Source: Hydractinia symbiolongicarpus
Lineage: Eukaryota > Cnidaria > Hydrozoa > Anthoathecata > Hydractiniidae
Direction: 5' to 3'
DNA length: 64,000 nucleotides
NCBI RefSeq assembly: GCF_029227915.1
Contig: NC_079878.1
Location: forward strand, 12,464,001 to 12,528,000
The notes under the pieces are model-generated. The model had not been told where the DNA came from and searched no databases. It saw nothing but the letters and a program-made list of their open reading frames with translations. Numbering within the stretch: position 1 is the stretch's first letter; every line of letters starts with the position of its first letter. The position numbers and the translations under genes are program-made. Shown piece after piece: positions 31,701 to 46,700 of the stretch.

Positions 31701-34700
31701 TGACTAGCAGTCTTGTCAATTGAGTTAAAAGGTAGGTTGTACGAGGCTTGTGTAAGAAGTGTTTTGTTGTATGGTAGTGTTTTGTTGTACGGTAGTGAGA
31801 CATGGGCAGTGAAGCAGGAAGATCTTGACCTTTTAGAAAGGAATGATATGGGAATGGTTAGGTGGATGTGTAACACCAGTCTGAGAGACAGAAAGAGTTC
31901 AGATGAACTAAGCAGCAGGCTAAGTATCCGTAGAATTAAAGATGTTATCCAGATAAGAAGATTGAATTGGCTGGGGCACTTGGAAAGAATGGAGGAGGAT
32001 AATTGGGTAAGAGACTTAATAGTTCCTGGGGCAAAGCCCAGAGGCAGACCGAGAAAAACTTGGTAGGAAGTTATAAGGACAGACTTGATACAGAGGAAGT
32101 TGAGTTTAGATTTAACACAGTCCAGATCAGACTGGAAGAGGGTCATTAATATACCCCGTCCCACACATGTTAGCATGGAAAACGGACGTTAAGCCATGAA
32201 TGATAATGATGATAACTTCTGACAGCCTTCTCCATATTGAATCAAACTTGGCATACTTATAGTAGGCCATGACAAACAAAATGGCAGCAATTTGGAATAT
32301 GTAAAATATACTACTATCTCCTCAAAATTCAATTACTTGCATTCTAGAGCGAAATTTTTACATTTTGTTTAACGTTTTCAACAGCTAAATAAAAATTATT
32401 TAACATATTTTCCGGTTTTTACATAAAAATAAAAAATCCTACCTCCCCCTATTTTAGTCTGTAAGAGCCAAAAAGAGAAGTAAATCAACAAAAATGATTG
32501 CTTATTTATAAGATTTCAGATAACATCCGAGATCTTATTAAAACGGGCGGCCTTTTCCTTCTCCTTTTTCGACCGATTTTTTAACCGATTGCCGTAACAT
32601 CACGACTTTTAAAGTCCTACCTGACCCCGCGACTTAACGCTACGCCCGCTTTGTGCGTATCTTGATAATCGTAAAAAATGAAGACTGTGCTACGAATTTG
32701 ATCACAAATACTGTTGTAAATTGTTATTTTAATGTTATTTGATAGGCTATGCTAGATACTCCTTTAAATTTTCGTTTCCAGATGTTTTTAACTAGGCGGA
32801 TTTTGTTCCACTAAACGGAGCTGTAGGGGTTAAGTTACGAGTCATTACTTTCGAGGGACCGAGTTCAAGCAAAGCGAAGGAATTTTAAAGCGAAGAGAAA
32901 TATTTGGTTCGGTTAGTACATAGTCATCAGACTTTCTTATGACTATGGTTAATATAATTATTTAACTGCCTAAATTTCAGTTCTATGAACGTTTAAGATA
33001 TTCCCTTTATTGTGTCTATGTTTTCACATATTAAGATGAAAATATCATTACGTTTTCTAGCCATGTGTAAATCTGAAACAAATCAATTTTGAGATTTTAG
33101 CTAGCTACAAACGTAGATTTCAAGGCAGCATCCTGCTTAAGCTGTACCTAGCCTATTCTTATTCTTTTAAAATTTGGTATAATATTATTATTTATTTTTA
33201 TATTGGGGTTGTGGCTAGCTAGCTCTTTAGCTACCTGGGTGAAGAGTAAAAGTAGCCAAATGCAGTTTGGCTTGCTAGCTAGCTACAACAAAATTCTTAA
33301 TCAATATTTCTTACACTAAATGCAGTTTAGGTAGCAACCTTTTATTACTGTTATAGAAACTTACTCAACAATATAAAATTGCTGAAGGATTTTTTTAGCT
33401 AGAGGGCGTAAGGACAGGCTGTTGCCTGTTTATTAATTAAACCGAAGTTATAATAAATTTTTTTTGGATAAGGGTATTGCGCCTGAACACATGTGCAACA
33501 CATGTGCAACCGTTTGCACAGCCCATTGTTAGCAACAGATTATTTCCTGTTGTTTTGTTTAAATTGAAGCTGTGATAAGTTTTTTCAAGGGGTTTGATGC
33601 CTATATGGTTATGCAACATGGTTTACCTGTATTAGGCAAGTGTTAACAGTGTGTATCCTGTGTTATTATGTAAACCGAAGTCACATCAATTTTTTTTATA
33701 AAGGGTATTACGCCTAAACGCATCGACGATACAGTTTACCTGTACTAAGCGCTCAGTCCAATGTTAATGATGGCTGTTTCCTGTGTTTCTGTTTAACCGA
33801 AGTTACAATAAAGTTTTTTTTAAAAAAGGTATCTATTATACCAATGCGACATTGTTTGCCCGTACAAATACTCATCCTGGAGTAATATTTGTTTTTGAAC
33901 TTTTAGTGGGAACGTTCTCTGAAAAATAATAAAGGTTGGCAGACTGTTTTTGCTCTATGACAGGGCTATGAGTTGTAAATTGTGTTTTTTTTTTTCAGCT
34001 AAAGTTGTGGAAAGTTATCTTTTGAAAAATATATTAACCAGAAACATCATAATGTTGTGCGCCTACTTTTTTAAAATTGTATTACACTGGAAGCACAGTA
34101 ATGTTCTGCGGCTCTCTCATTTATGACATACTATACTAAAGCGCTCCACCTAAATGTGTGGCACAGTTTACAGTTCTTATTAATCACTCTTCCAGGCATT
34201 CAACGCAGTGTAACAAAGTTACTTGTGGCTTAAGCCAGCGTTTCAACTCCGGGTCCCTGGATAGTCTAAATATTAATACCACGGAATTGCATTTTGGATT
34301 TAGTCTCTTTTGTTAATTCTGAACCGATGAATGTAGTCATAACCTTTTTGCTCCTTTCGCCTACTTTCATTGCTTTTTTTGTTTTTGAACTTGTAGGATA
34401 AAACTTTATGGTCAAACCTTAGATATCTTCTTCATAACGAATTTAGTCATGTCACAGGCATAATAAAACATTTCCAAGAAATCGCTACACCACATGCAAT
34501 AATATTTAATAAATTGATATGCCAAAACGTCTTTGTTTCTTTCTTATGAATGTTAAGTGTAGTGCAGTATTGTTTTAAAGTATTAATTTTCACAGATTAA
34601 TTTTTTACAAGCATCTGATTCTAAAGTTTCATTGGCTATCGTTTTTTTACTGCTTTGGGCATCTTAAACTTATGACCCTTGCTTTGCCAAGTTTTTTTTA

Positions 34701-37700
34701 AGAAACAATTATACAATGTCACAGTCAGTTAAAACATGTCAAAAATGTTCCTTTCAACAACTGCACCAGCAGCATTTTCTGCAGTTCAACAGAACTTGCT
34801 GGGTCGCTTACAACATTTTCCGTAAACTTTTTTTTTCTATTATTAAAAAGTTACACACGACGAACAAGAATCTGAAGTCTCTTAGCCTCCAAGGGCTTTT
34901 CATTTTTGTTTACAATCCTTTCTCGCAAAAGTTCACACAAAATTTAAAGAAGGAATAGTTTCTAAAAAGTAAACTCGAATCAACAAAATCAGTTCTTTTG
35001 AATGTCTGTGCCTATAAAATGTTACACAAAGTCAAAAAGTCACTATTCAAATGTATCAGATTTAATTTTAGACAAATCAGTTTTCTCCATATAAAGACTT
35101 CTAGGTTCCTCTTTTTAAAAATGCTCAGTCGAAATGTGAAAAAAAAATGTTTTAAGTTGTTTAATTTTAAAACACGAAAAATCAGTTCGTTGGAAAAATC
35201 AATACTCTTGAAAATTTGAAAACCCACTGTTCCAGGTTGTAATAAATGATTATATTAAAAGCAAAAATAAATTGCTTAACGACAAAATAAAAAATTTCAA
35301 AATCAGTAATTTTTGTATGATCCATACTTTCCTGAGTAATATCAGGAACTGTTTTCAAATCGAAGTAAGCGTGCCTCTACAAAATTAGGTCCTTTGGCAA
35401 GTTGTATGTCACGATTTACAAAAACGCAAAGAAGAAAAAAACCCGATTTGGAACACATGAAATTCAATTTAAATTTACCGTTTTTAACAGTTATCCTAAT
35501 AATAAGGCGAAATAGATGGAAAAAAAAAACCCTTTGATATTTTTCCTGTTTGTTCACGGTAATGAAAAAGTGACTGTGGACATAAAAATGAGACCCATGA
35601 TGTTTTTTTGCCTCAGCATGCACATACACACAATGTAGATGGTTATAATTTTAATTTACTTACATTTTCTAAACTACAGAAATGTTATTATAATTTGATT
35701 TACTTTAAGAACAAAACAGGTCTGTGAATACATGATGTAACTTTCTCTCTTGTAAGTGTGACACTACAATGAAAAATATCCAGCAACCAATTCAGTTAAC
35801 TATGCAAATGACTGTAGTATAAAACAATTGGGGAATTTAGCACTAAGTAAATTCTTTTTTACATTTCTGTTTTCTTTTAATAATATTAATAATATAAAGT
35901 TTTGATTGATGAAACTTTAATTTTGATGTGACATATCTGTTTGTTTTCTATGAAACCATTTTCTTTATTTTTCTGCAATGCTCTTAATTTAAAATTATCT
36001 TTAATTTTAGGGACTTTTTATTTCATTTGTGGTTCACCTTCATGACTTTTGGAATGAACGAAGTGGACCACTGAAAGATGATATTGTGAACTGTCTAAAA
36101 ATGGCATCTCCTGGGATGCAGAGCAGGTTGTTGAATGGATGGGCAGAAGTTTTCATTGTTTATATCATGGTATACTATCTAAATTACCTGTACAGTGATA
36201 TTTTTTTTAATTTTCATAAAAAACAATGTTTTATACTGGTTTGATCACAGACGCAACTACTGTGTAAGCATGTGGAAAATCTATAAAAATTCACTATTCA
36301 TTGCTTCTTGCGGCTATCGTGTGTGAAATGATGCACTTGTTTTTTAAGATTTTAATTCTAAGCAATTTGATGATTGACACAAATTTTTGTATCGATTAAT
36401 GGTTTAACTTCTGTTGTCAAACTAGAATAAAATATAACACACAAAGGTCAATTAATCAGAATTAATGGTTTGTGTATATGAAACTTAATAACTTTCACTT
36501 CACACAGATCTCTGTCATTGGCCAGCCTAAAGTATTAAAGGAGAATTGACAAAATAACTGTTTGACAGTTTGTTTGTCCTATGCTTATGAACTAGAGTAT
36601 ACAAAGAAGAAATTAAAAAAAGTACCAAGGCAAACCAGTATAATTTTGTGAAATGTAAGAATGTTTTTTCATAATAAAAACATTTTTAGAAAGAAAAATT
36701 AATGTACTTGTAACTTTGATGCCAAATCAGTTGAAAACAAGTAGAAAAAAGTGTTGTCTCCACTATGTGGGTAACTAGGATTTAGAAAAAAATATAATGA
36801 TGATGTCATCAAAAAACCTTAATGCTAAAAGTAAATAGGATAATACAGAAAACAAGGAAGATTGAAGGAAATAGGATTTTTACTGTCACTGTTGTTCTTG
36901 ACTCAAGCAATCTTACATAGCAGTGCTCTCTTGGATTTAATTAATAATCCCAAGAATTTGTTATTATCAATATAAAGAAAATGTGTAACTCAGCACTTCT
37001 ATTTAACTTTATTCCGACTATGCTTGAGAATGTTAAATCGACTGATATGCATAAAATTTATATTTATTATCTAAGAAAAACTTTGATAAAGAATTGATTC
37101 TGTAATCTAAATTCAGCAGGGCTAAAACATTTTTCAGTACAACCTTTGTGTTCCTTAATTTTGATAGATAGATTTATGATAAAAATTTGTCATATTTATA
37201 TGGAAGAACTTTGTCAGCAATGATGTTTACTGTTTTTTCAATATTTTTTGGAGGTAACTGTCAAAAATATTATCTCAGCAATAAAAGCAACAAAAAAAAC
37301 ACTGCAGGTACTAACAATGCGATGACAAAATCGCATTCAGAACTGTTTTTTTGCAGAGACATTGATAATACAGAGCATTTTTCCTGAAGTAATATCTGCC
37401 ATTTTTTGCAACGCATTAACTCTGGTCACTAAGCCGTTTATTGTAACAACAACATGCCATGGGAAGAACGTCAACAAAACTCATGAGAATTTTGCAAAAT
37501 CACAGATATCTTACATATTTTTTTGCACAATAAGCTGCCCTGTAAAAATCTCACTATTGAAAATGTTCAACAACTTTGAATAAACAACTATGGTACATGC
37601 TTTAATTGTACATCATTTACTTTGAAGACCTATTTAATGGCTAGTTATTCACTGATCTTTTAGGATACAAAAATTATTAATTGCTAGTTGTAAAATCCTA

Positions 37701-40700
37701 AAACTATGGTGGTGTTTGCATAAGAATAATTTTTAGTGGAAACGATTTTTTAATAATTTGAGAAAATAATTAAAAGATAAATAAAAAAACCCAGAAAATC
37801 ATTTATTGGCCACATTAAAATGTTAACCCAACTAACTTTGTAAACCATTTTTAAAGAAAAATATTGCATATAATAATTTGTAGCAGTAGGCTAATAATCT
37901 TTCATGCAGAATTGTTGAGACAAAGGTATTTTGTTCTTCATTTTGATAAATAATCTTCAGTTAACAGGTTGCAAAATCACTACTTTTTCACACCAAAAAC
38001 CAGATAGATAGCGATTATAATTTTTTACAATCATGGAGTGAATGTAATGAAAGATCCCGAAATATATTAATATTTGTCAAAAATTTCTAATATCACACTG
38101 GTCCCCCTTTACAACCATGCCAAATATGTATTGGAAATTATTTCATCCGAAAACATCTGCTAGTTTTCACTAAAATGTTTGTAAAGTATTGAAAAACATT
38201 TAAGATATTGATTAATTGATTGAGAATCTTAGATGTCAATTTAAACTAGAATATTTGTTTGTTCTAAATTTAAAATAAAGCCGGCTCTAGGAAAAACATA
38301 ATTTTAAGCTTGAGTACTTAGCAAACTTAGACTTAGCGAAGACTGATAAGACCTTCTCGATTTGAAAAGTTTAATTATGTATTTTTTTCTTATTGTGTTA
38401 TTAATGAAAGCTGATGCTTAACCTAAGTGCTGCTCATGCAAAACAGTCCTTTACGAATTTTGCATTTTGAAACGGATGCTATTTTGACTATTCAGATTTA
38501 ATGTTTTTTCAAGAATTAAAGACTATTCAGTTTTACGTTTTTAAGGAAAAAAATATTTTGGTACAATGATGTCATATAGACCCCAATGTTACGCTTCCAA
38601 TAATAAGTATATTTTGTTATTTACAAAATACACAACCACTATTTTTGTTTGCATCCATTTTTACGTACCCACTTACTCCTAAGCACTTGCCACCCATTAA
38701 AAGTAGCAGATTTTGTAACCAGTTTGAGTTTACAACATATTATCTTAAAAAAAGAATGGAAAATGTGTAACAGCATTTTTGTTGACTCTGTTATTACACT
38801 CATTTTCAAAAAGATTGTTTTGGAAAAACAAGTCTCATACTATGATCTGTGACAAAATAGAAGCAAATGGTAACATTTTCTGTACTGCCCTTCAAAGCTG
38901 AAGTAAGAGCTTTAAATGCACTGGAACTCTTTGCAAGAGCCTAATTCATAACAGTCAGTGGGAACCAGAAAAACATGCCCCCATGCGGCCATCTCAATAT
39001 TTATTATGTGCTAACAAAGTATCCTGGTTTTCTGGTTACAATAATCAAAACTGAAAACAGATGTAAATTGTGGTCTTGTTAGGCTAATGAAAAACATTAT
39101 TTTTCGTTATCTGCAGTTCTCAGTAGTTGTCTGGGATTTTGAATTTGTAATGTAAGAAGAAAAGGAGTAATATGAATTTTAAGACTATTTTTTGTATTAA
39201 CAGATGTCAAGCTTCATCACCACCACCACCAATGACAAAATTGTAGCGTCCTTAAATGAGGTATTCATGGGCAAAACTAAAATTAAATTTTCAGCATTGG
39301 AAGAAGGCCTGATGCGAGCATTGGGCAGAGATGGAAATAAAGTTAGTGTTTTAATTTTTACTTATAAGTACAGCAATGTTGTTGCAACATTATTTTTTTT
39401 ATTTAGTATAGACATTATATGTAAAATGTTTTGTGATTTAGAGAATTCCTATTTTTAAGCTTTTATGTTACATTGATAAAATTGTTCGTCTATGCCTCCA
39501 CTATAAAGCTTTATTATTATAAAGCCCAATGTGAGTAAGGGAAGAAGTGCTATGTATTAAAAATCTTGAAACTGTAATTGAATGCATTGACAAAGTTATA
39601 TTCCAAAAGCATATAAAATTATCTAGACAATGATCTAAATATTATTATTTGAAAAAAATAATTTTAGATCAAAAAAAAGAAGATTTTAATACATTCTGTT
39701 TACAATTTTGTATTCATTATATACATTTATCTCGGGAGCATTCTTGAAATATGCTTTGAATGTTTTTACTTTTAGAGATATTTCCTATCAAAGTTTAGTG
39801 CGAAATTATTCACGGCCTTACATCACAAAAAGCATCATAACTCCAGTTAGGTTTACATTCACACCTTAATTAAAAATACACCCGAGATGTATCATTCCTT
39901 TACACAAAAGAATTACCCTCCTCCTCAAAGCTTTTATTGCTTTGTAAATGGAGTTTAAAACGTATGGTATACTCTCTTAAACAAATGTGAAAGTCTCAGT
40001 GAGTTTTAAAGATTTTTTAAAAGTTCATTATTTTCTGTATAATTCATTCGTCGCCATAGTAACGAATGTATTTTTAACACCCTCTGTATGTCTACTTATA
40101 CTTCTGTACTTTGATCATAACAAAACAACATTGGTAAGATAACAAAAAGAAGAAGAAAGAACAAGTATAAAAGTAAAAAGAGAAACATAAAAAAGTTCCG
40201 CATAAAAATAATGATTGCTTTTTTTATAATTTTTTGTGAGGGTAATTTCATCATCATAAAAGTTCGCTCATCTGAAAGTAAGTAAAAATTATTCTCAAGA
40301 TGACATATTTATGAACATTCAGAAATGTGTTTTTGTGAGTACAATAAGTTATGTGTGTTAATGTAAAGTAGGTTTTTTGGAATAAAGACATTCTTTCAGA
40401 TTGTTTCATTTTCTTTTTCTTTTCTATCAAAAAGCTCGTATTCGAGTCTATACGAATGCGTAAAAAATGTTTTTTTGAAAAAAATAGATTTTTTCCCTTA
40501 CTCACACCTTAAGAATTGTGTTGCAGCCAAACAATGCATTTGGCTTCTTTCACTTTTTATACAGAGATAGCTAAGAAGAGCTAGATAAACACAACTTCAA
40601 CATAAAAATAAATAATATTGGCTAGGTTAAAAAGCTGTTATACCAAACTGAATAAAAAGTAAGTAATAAAAAGTAAAGGTAGTGAATTTTATTTTGCAGC

Positions 40701-43700
40701 ATAAGCTTTCATAACAGTAATAAGAGTGGTAGCTGCCTAACTGCATTTAGCATAAGAATTAAGAATTGTGTTGCAGGCAAACAATGCATTTGGCTTCTTT
40801 CACTTTTTATCCAGAGGTAGCTAGGGTGAGCTAGATAAACACAACTTCGACATAAAAATAAATAGTATTGGCTATGTTAAAAAGCTGTTATACCAAACTG
40901 AATAGTAATACTAAGGGTGGCTAGCTAGCTGGCTGTAGAATGATCCTAAAAATTCTTCGTTTCTATCCCAAAATCCTTAAAATGGTGCGTTTAATGATTT
41001 TTACATGGCTAAAAAATGTGACAATATATTTATCTTCAAACTCAGCACTGCCATGACCACTTTCAAAACCAAAATGGCCTTTGTCGTCATGTTCCTTTGT
41101 TGACATTACCAGGCCGCGAAAATCTTGGGTTGGTGTTTCAAAGAATTAGGCGTTTTGATTGGTATACTACGTGCAAGCGGTCAAAACAATATTTGTTTTC
41201 TGGGGCTCTCAAGCGGAATTGGCGATTGAGATCACGGGGTAATTATTATTAAAAATGGATTATTTCAATAATGTGGTTGTTTCAATCACCAAATTTATTT
41301 AATTAAGGTTGGTAAATTAAAATAATAATTATTTAAGGGCAAAAATTTCTTGAATAATATTTTAATCATAATAATATTATAATATCAGCCCCTGGTTTCT
41401 AAAAATTTCGAAAAGATCAAAGGAATATTGGTAGCCAATTTACGTAACAGACAGATGCGCACGGTTATTATCATATAGATGAGATCAACATATTAAATAT
41501 ATATTTTTTGTGTAGTGTTCTTTTTACGCCTTCACATATTATTTTGCACCATGTGAGCGTAGTTTACGCCCATATTATGCAGTAATAGTGATTCACTCAG
41601 AAAATCTCATGAATAAGAACAAATCAGAATTAAAAGGATTTAAAAAATAAGAACAGAAGGCGTCAGGACAGATTTTACTGGTTCTTATAAAACATACGTT
41701 TGTAAAACTGTCATACATTTTCGCTGCTGCTAAAATTTTGTAATTTAAAGACAACTATACCTTAAAAATACAGTGTAATTACGGATAATAAATTTTTTCA
41801 AGGCCTTTTTCGCGCATGTTTTTCCGAAAGGTTTCTGGCTGTGATTCGATATAGCCTAGAACGGTATTAGAACGGTGATTCACCAACAATGAGTTTATTT
41901 TTATCAATATATTTTGGAATTTTTTTCCATAATCAGGATAATGGAAATAAATAAAAGCAATAAATACAATTTATTCATACTTTAAAGTAAAAAGCAAAAA
42001 ACAATTTCTACAAAACACATTTTATATACAGTAAAATCTATCAACATTTTAAGTAAGTAATAAAATCAAATGTTAAAGTCACACAAGGGAATAACATTTA
42101 ATTAGTTAAAAAAAAAAAATTAGTGGTTTACATTATAAACAACAGCTAAACTTGTATTGTTAACACCCTGCTTCTGTACTCAGCAATGCTTGGCGTGTTT
42201 TCCGACTGGTGCCGAGGCTGACAGGTGTTCTTTGAAACGAGTAATTAAATGCTGAACCGTTTATCCAACATAGCATGCGTTACAGCATGGACATTGAATT
42301 TTGTAAACTACTCCGCTTCTTAGCTCTTTGTCAATCGGTGCTTTTAATGATGGTACTACAGTTTTTAGTTTCCTCAACGTTACCACAATTTGACAGGGAT
42401 AGACATAGATTTGACATAATCATCTGTTATATGTCTGCGGTATTCTATAAAAATCCTTTTCTTTGTAACTGTTGGTTCTTGCATTTTAGGTTTGTAATTT
42501 CCTTATTACCATTTGTGATTCTATTTTTTCAATGTGTTAATAGCCTTTTAAGTACACAATCTAAAAATGCTTATAGCAGCAGTAAATTACTTATTTAAAA
42601 ATGACTGGGTCTTCATTAGTTTTTATTAATATTAACTAGTTGATAAGGCCCATAGAATAACCCACTTAGGCCGAAAAACAAGAAAAAAATACCGTTGATG
42701 TAAGCAATGACCCATTGGGGTTTAAATAATGCAGTTATTTCCGGCCGTTTTCAAAATATAAGGTCTGAAATAAAAGTCAATGCAATGGCTTCACTATTCT
42801 TATTTTATAAATTGACATTAATCTAAATGCATTGACCATTTGGTTCCATATCATCTAGGCTGTTGAAAGCGTATCTGGATGTCTCACCTTGACCATGTAT
42901 ATTGAAAGCTTTACCAGTATCTTAGTTACTAGTTACTAAAAGAACAATAATAATATCACAATATAAACATTCCACCTCTTCTGAATGAAGTGGCCAAACT
43001 CTACATAATTTCCATCCATACCAAATAAGTTCGAACTATAACAATTCTTATAAAACTCAACATAACGTAACAATCAATAACACAACAAACTTCCAATTCA
43101 TAACTGCATTATATTTTTGGAAGATTCCAGAACATCGAACAATTCAGTTGATGATGCTCGACGTTTTGTCATACAATCAGCAAGCTGATTCTTGCCATTT
43201 AACCATCAACCATGATATCTCACTTTCCTCAACCATTTGTCTCAATCGAGCCATATCGACTCTCAATCTGATGTCTTTGGTGAAGTTGCTTGTCTTTAAA
43301 GTTTCAAATAAAGATTTGCTGTCAGTGAAGCAGATTATTTAGGTCTTTCTGAAAGTAAAAACATTTCCTGCATGGTTGATGCCAACAAACACGCCATGTC
43401 AGCTTCATCTCCTAAAGCCATTGTTTCTGAAGCTAATGGACTTTTTATCACTCTAGATAGTTTCTTTGACTTCCACATTATAGGAATCACTTTCTTACTG
43501 TCATCAAGAAAAATTATCAATGATCCTTGTGAGGAGCCACATTTCAAACTTGCATGAGTTGCATCAGCAAAACACAGATTTTTTGTTTTTTCTATGTTCG
43601 AAATTGCCGGTATGCTCAGTGACATACGTCTCTCTTTTAACTTCTTAACAGCTTTGTTGGCGATTCTCAGATGTTCCGTTGTTGGTTCCTTACTAGCATT

Positions 43701-46700
43701 GGCAACAATGCAAGTATCAAATGAAACGGGTCTGACCAGTAACCCAAGATAGCTGACCAGTAATTGACTTCAATTTTGACTTTCAACAGCATCAAGAATT
43801 TCATCAGATTGCTTCTTCCTTTCAATAGTTACAGCATTCAAGCTCTGAATGTACTGATCTGGATTGATTTTGATGCCATTGCTGTTTTGACTGATATTGG
43901 GACCCAAATATTTAAAACATGAACTAGCTTCAGAACTGATTTAACTTGTTCTTCAACTTCACAATGACTTTGTCATGAAACTGTTTTGAACAACAAGTCA
44001 TCAACATGACATACTAACAATCCTATTAGCTGATTATTCTCATGCCACATGAACAATGCTGGGTCATATGCACTCATTTTAGCACCTTAGTAATGTGCTT
44101 CTGACTCTAGTATACCATGCTTTGGGGCATCATTTAAACCATAAAGACATCTTTTAAGTCTCCAAGCTACATCTCCGAAAACAATATCAGCAGGAAGTGG
44201 AGGTAGTCATTCCATTACCTTGCAAAAATGCTGATGATATATAGAATGAATTTATCGTCCACCCTTTACTTACAGCAACTGCAAGAACTAAATGAAGATT
44301 TTGCTTACTACATGTAGGCGAATCTGTTCTAAGGTCTGTAGAATCCCCTTCAAACCCTCTGACTATTAAACTGGCCTTCACAACCTTCTTCTCATCCTTG
44401 AACTTTTCCGTAATAACCCATTTTGTTGTTATTACCGGTTGACCTACATCACTGACTTCCTCAAACACGTCATTAGATATGAGGTTATTTAACTCTTTAT
44501 GCTTTGCATCGACTTCATCTTGCATAGCCTCTTCTACACTGCACAGATAAATTGCTTCCTTTGGTGAATCAATTTCCAACTAACATTGAACTTTTGACCA
44601 ATCAACACTGCATGGCACTGTCTTCCCTTGTTTTAGTACATTGACCCAATCTTTATGTTTTTCAGATCGCTTGGTTGTTGTGATAATACTCGTGCTTTCA
44701 CTGTCTGCTCTTCCAGCTGAAATTTATCTGGGTATTCGCTTTAGGTTTACTTTTAGGTTTACTTTTCTGCTGTCAAGATAACAGAGACTCAGTATTTCCA
44801 TAACCTCCTCTATATCACCATTGTCTAAATCTCGCTCATTTCTTTCTGGGATGCTGGCTTCTTCATCTACCCTGTTTTGTACAGCGGCTTCAGCATTTGT
44901 GATATCTGTTGAATCTTTTACTGTTGATTTATTCAACTCAGCAGGTGGTATCTTCCATAGTGACTTTAAAGCTTCTTCTGACTTACACAACTCTACCGGC
45001 TGTCTCATTTCTTGTTTCTCAGCAGGTTCTTCAATGTTATTACAACCTTGCTTGTTTATATTAACATGTATCAGTTGGCTTGGATGAACTTTATAGTGAC
45101 CACCTCCATGTCTAACAATAACATCTTTGCCCAGTACAATTGCTGGTCCATTCCAGCCTTTAAAACGTTTTCTTCTGCAAAACACTTTATCTCCATTTTC
45201 GTACACTTCATATGAATATGTTCTAACTTGGTGTGATAATGCTCGTTTGATCTCACCACTAGCTTCACCTGCAATAAAATTCTTTCTAGCAGAATTTAGA
45301 GCATTTAAATTAGTACATACAACATCACTTGAAATTTCTGTATCTAGAGCAGGAAGTTTGTCGTGCAGTACTGATGGAACATTGAAGTTTTGTTCAAACA
45401 CTAACTGATTCAGACTGAAGCCATTATTATTTTGAAGAGCGTTTTTTGCAGATATAGCATATGCCAGAGCTATATCTGGGGAAAAATTGCAATTGTCAAT
45501 GGTTTTCATCATACACTCTAAAACTACTTTATTGTGCCGCTCCACAATTCCATTACTGAATGGTGACTCTTCGCAGCAGTTGCTCTTATCTCAATGCCAA
45601 ATTTGTCTCCCAATTCTCTCATCTCTTTATTATCAAATTCGCCTCCATTATCACTAAGTATTTGGCAGGGTCTACCAAAATAAGCCACCCAAAACTGAAA
45701 TATCTTTTGAATAATAACATCCATGTTTGTGTTAACTAAACAACCCATAGAAAATCTTGAAAATACATCAATTAGATGAAATATCCATGTGTTGTAATGT
45801 GAAAATTCTTTAAGATCCATGCATAACAATTGATTGAATCGATCCGCAATTGGCAGACAAACAATAGGACGATGATAAGGACGTTTATACTTTTTCATGT
45901 ATCACAGGTATCACAACACTCCTCAACGGATTTTAAAAATTCTTTCTCTTCCTTCATGCCACTACCTCTTACTAGCTTCATAAGTTCCTTTTTTGATGCA
46001 TGTGCAAATTATCGGTGTAGTTTCAACGCCTTTTTTCATTTTATCATTTCTTGATAAACCACTGATATTGGTTGCATGCGGAATAATATTGCTGTATTTC
46101 ACATCAAGATCCCAGTGTCCACTGCTTGAGATGTACAGAGGAATTTTCATATTCTCAATTTCAAACAAGTCCCTCTCAAAATTCAATTTTATGCCCAATG
46201 ACTTCATTGACTTTCTGCTAATCAAAAGTGGTAGTTCATTATCACCAACATCGACTGAAAGTTTGTACAACTTCTTTCCAATTACAATTGGTATAATAAA
46301 ATTTTCATTCGCTATACATTCTCTCCCATCACCAAATTTGAATGTTGAAGAGGTTTTGGAATCTACCACCAGTTTCTTGTACTTCTCTGGTAAGATTGAT
46401 ACATATTCATCAACCCAAACTTTACCAGAGAGAGTTTTCGTGCATCCAGAGTCAAGAATTCCTTTTGAAAATACTTCACCCATCAAGCAATATTCCTTCT
46501 TAGATGCATCATTGAAAAGGGTAATGGGAACTTCATTCAATCCATCATTGTCCAAGCTATACTTTTTATTCATACCAACATTTCGATGAGGGCATTTATT
46601 TGCAAAGTGTCTGATAGATTCACAAATATGGCATTTCATATAATTACCATCTTTATCCAAAGGATTATGTTCACCATTTTTTCTGTCAGCATAATTCCTT

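Noticed and set aside
34716-35629. Cluster of Lys/Phe-rich ORFs on both strands
   Set aside because: Composition follows the AT-rich sequence; strands overlap; no splice-consistent extension.
42275-42598. 107-codon plus-strand ORF with hydrophobic segments
   Set aside because: It is opposite the GIY-YIG frame, which explains the sequence better.
45993-46589. 198-codon plus-strand ORF
   Set aside because: Antisense shadow of the Copia gag/protease frame.
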